Shown here one piece after another: positions 5,722 to 7,355 of a DNA stretch of 7,355 nucleotides. Made by a program: the position numbers and the translations under genes. The stretch covers positions 1 to 7,355 of the forward strand of contig CAJCIW010000046.1 in assembly GCA_903970455.1 (NCBI GenBank), given 5' to 3'. Source of the DNA: Verrucomicrobiota bacterium. GTDB lineage: Bacteria; Chlamydiota; Chlamydiia; Chlamydiales; Rhabdochlamydiaceae. A model generated the notes under the pieces. That model searched no databases and was not told the DNA's origin. It saw only the letters and a list, made by a program, of their open reading frames with translations. The first letter of the stretch is position 1. Each line of letters starts with the position of its first letter.

Positions 5722-6123
5722 ATGCAAAACGCGCTGGAACAATTGCTCACCACTTTGGCTGAAGAATTGGAGTTCGATGAAATCCCAAAAAAGGAAGAAG
5801 GGAACGTTTACCATCTCTCCTTGAACCCGGAAATTTCGATTGCGATCCAGCAGATCGATCCCGGGGTTTCCTTTTTGGGAAAAATTGGGGCTTGCCCGAC
5901 TTTAAAAAGAGAAGATTTGTTCATCTTATTGATGAAAGGGAATTTCTTAGGTCAGGGCACAGGCGGCGCCGTGATCGGTTTGGATGGAAATGAGAATTTC
6001 TTGACACTCTCTTCCGTTATCCCGTATGACATGAACTATAAAATGTTTAAAGATGCTCTAGAGGGGTTCGCAAATTATCTCGACTACTGGAGAGAAGAAC
6101 TCGTTCGCTACAAGAAAGTATGA
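5722..6123 (+). CDS. scc4: CesT-like class I T3SS chaperone, Scc4 (CT663)-like
   Basis: From the ATG at 5722 the protein has 133 residues. It shows the class I (CesT/SycE) pattern: an N-terminal helix (MQNALEQLLTTLAEELEF), beta strands with HLSL and SIAIQQI, a helix with LLMKGNFLGQGTGG, a strand pair around AVIGLDGNENFLTLSSVIP, and a closing helix with F109, F116, Y119 and W123 that would form the dimer face. Such chaperones are small cytosolic dimers that hold a secreted partner ready for export. It ends 14 bases before the FHA-domain gene, the order of CT663-CT664 in Chlamydia, where Scc4 also binds sigma66 and the polymerase beta flap. Whether this copy does so is unknown. An in-frame GTG at 5698 would add eight residues; 5722 is preferred because class I chaperones usually begin with this helix. 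The family is fairly sure, the Scc4 identity rests on context. Confidence 0.75.
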   Translation: MQNALEQLLTTLAEELEFDEIPKKEEGNVYHLSLNPEISIAIQQIDPGVSFLGKIGACPTLKREDLFILLMKGNFLGQGTGGAVIGLDGNENFLTLSSVIPYDMNYKMFKDALEGFANYLDYWREELVRYKKV

Positions 6124-6137
6124 TCTAAAGGGAATAA

Positions 6138-7355
6138 ATGGCTGGTTATCTCATTGCTGAGGAAGGTCCTTTAGCAGGCCTGGTTGTCCGCTTCGAAGAA
6201 GGGGAGGAATGGGTTCTTGGACGGGATCCGGATGAGGTAACGCTCGTCCTCGAAGACCCGATGGTCTCGCGCAAGCATGTCATTTGCCGACTCACTGCGG
6301 AAGGGTACATCCTTGAAAACTTAAGTTCGGTGAATCCAGCGACCCAAAATGGAAAAGTGATCACCGAGCCCGTCCTTCTGCGCGAAGGGGATATTCTCCA
6401 GATCGGCACCACTTTTTTTCGGTTTACGGAAAAAACACCTGCGTCTGGTGAGACCTCCGAAGAGTCCCCCCTCGACCGCGAGACGGAAGTCGTCGAAGAT
6501 AAAGAAGATCTATCCTCGGTAAGCGTCGAAGCCGGAGGGGAAGTGCGCTGGCTGCTCAAGGTGGTTTCAGGCCCCAATAGCGGAGCTGAATTCGGGATGC
6601 AGCGCGGCTCGACATACATCCTCGGGAAAGACCCCAATCTCTGCGATATCGTTTTTCAGGATTTAAGCGTATCCCGGCAGCACGCACGCCTCATCGTCGA
6701 TGAAGAAAACACCATTTTTATTGAGGACTTAGGCAGCCGGAATGGAGTTCTGATCAACGGCGAGCTGATCCAGGAAAAGCACCCCATTTCTTCCCAAGAT
6801 CTCATCGCTTTGGGGACGACGACATTTTTGATGATCGACCGGGAGCAGATCCACGAGACGATTATTTCACCACCAACAGTTCCGGCCATGAACGCCCAAG
6901 AGCGCCCTACAACTACCCCCGCCATGGAAGAAGCTGCTGCAGTAAAGCGCGACTGGAGAGAGCTGGTCATCCCCAAAAAGCATCTCATCTTCGCCGGGAT
7001 CTTCGGTCTTGCGTTGATCGGAGGGATTGCCAGCACGATGGCGCTTTTCCGGACGAAAGAGGTCGTTGTTAAAATGCCGGATGAGTCTGAGGCGATTCAA
7101 AAAGCAATTGGAGGGTTTGAAGAGATCCAATTTTCCTACAATCCTGCGAACGGGAAAGTCTTTTTAGTCGGACACGTCCTCACAGCGATCGATAAACAAG
7201 AGCTGGTGTACAAGATCAACAATCTTCCCTTTGTGAAATCGATCGATGACAATGTAGTTATCGATGAGTATGTTTGGGAAAATATGAACGCATTAATGAT
7301 GAGCAATTCCAATTGGATTGGCGTTTCTATTTATTCTCCAGTCCCAGGAAGATTT
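6138..7355 (+). CDS. cdsD: T3SS inner-membrane ring protein CdsD/SctD with two FHA domains (partial)
   Basis: The frame is open from the ATG at 6138 to the window end, 406 codons, without a stop; AAAGGG (6127-6132) lies five bases before it. FHA domain 1 spans about residues 4-97, with G28-R29, SRKH at 44-47 and NG at 71-72. An acidic Ser/Thr-rich linker covers 98-133. FHA domain 2 spans about 137-234, with G163-K164, SRQH at 179-182, SRNG at 200-203 and NG at 207-208. A Pro/Thr-rich linker leads to one membrane span at 283-304, flanked by Lys. A BON-like domain at 325-386 lies on the periplasmic side. This is the CdsD (CT664) plan; CdsD forms the inner-membrane ring, and its FHA domains can bind phosphothreonine proteins. 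C. trachomatis CdsD has about 830 residues, so roughly half is seen. The SRxH and NG residues needed for phosphothreonine binding are kept in both domains. Confidence 0.92.
   Translation, partial: MAGYLIAEEGPLAGLVVRFEEGEEWVLGRDPDEVTLVLEDPMVSRKHVICRLTAEGYILENLSSVNPATQNGKVITEPVLLREGDILQIGTTFFRFTEKTPASGETSEESPLDRETEVVEDKEDLSSVSVEAGGEVRWLLKVVSGPNSGAEFGMQRGSTYILGKDPNLCDIVFQDLSVSRQHARLIVDEENTIFIEDLGSRNGVLINGELIQEKHPISSQDLIALGTTTFLMIDREQIHETIISPPTVPAMNAQERPTTTPAMEEAAAVKRDWRELVIPKKHLIFAGIFGLALIGGIASTMALFRTKEVVVKMPDESEAIQKAIGGFEEIQFSYNPANGKVFLVGHVLTAIDKQELVYKINNLPFVKSIDDNVVIDEYVWENMNALMMSNSNWIGVSIYSPVPGRF

Noticed and set aside
6146..7130. Minus-strand open frames opposite the FHA-domain gene
   Set aside because: They lie fully inside cdsD, have low-complexity Ser/Arg-rich translations and no ribosome-binding sites; they are antisense shadows.

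Overview
The window reads as a chromosomal piece of a member of the Chlamydiae, most likely a Chlamydia-related amoeba symbiont rather than a true Chlamydia. Three things support this. The last gene encodes a type III secretion (T3SS) inner-ring protein with two N-terminal forkhead-associated (FHA) domains, one membrane span and a BON-like domain, the distinctive CdsD architecture of this phylum. A CesT-like chaperone gene sits directly in front of it, as CT663 does before CT664 in Chlamydia trachomatis. The tRNA genes lack an encoded CCA end. The assignment below phylum level is inference only.

Layout. Positions 60-303 (minus) hold a tandem array of three tRNA-Gly genes, two identical with anticodon GCC and one with CCC, with a good promoter at 317-346. 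Positions 347-757 are an AT-rich gap with a perfect TATAAT element, a 7-bp hairpin and a possible 10-codon leader ORF. Positions 758-4347 (plus) are a four-gene operon: two small hydrophilic Gln/Asn-rich proteins of unknown function, then a large translocator (CopB/SctE type) and a small translocator (CopD/SctB type). It ends at a strong intrinsic terminator at 4378-4407. Positions 4406-5303 (minus) are a convergent two-gene operon of tandem paralogues of unknown function. Positions 5331-5544 hold two adjacent palindromic elements, one resembling a miniature inverted-repeat transposable element (MITE). Positions 5722-7355 (plus) are the Scc4-like chaperone gene and cdsD, which runs off the window.

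How the genes work together. CopB and CopD would form the pore inserted in host membranes. CdsD forms the inner-membrane ring of the same secretion apparatus and can read phosphothreonine signals through its FHA domains. The Scc4-like protein would escort a secreted partner and, in Chlamydia, also contacts RNA polymerase. The two leading operon genes and the minus-strand paralogue pair are the undescribed parts. Their position among T3SS genes suggests secreted or accessory T3SS roles, but no fold is recognised. All identifications come from reading the sequence; no database search was run.
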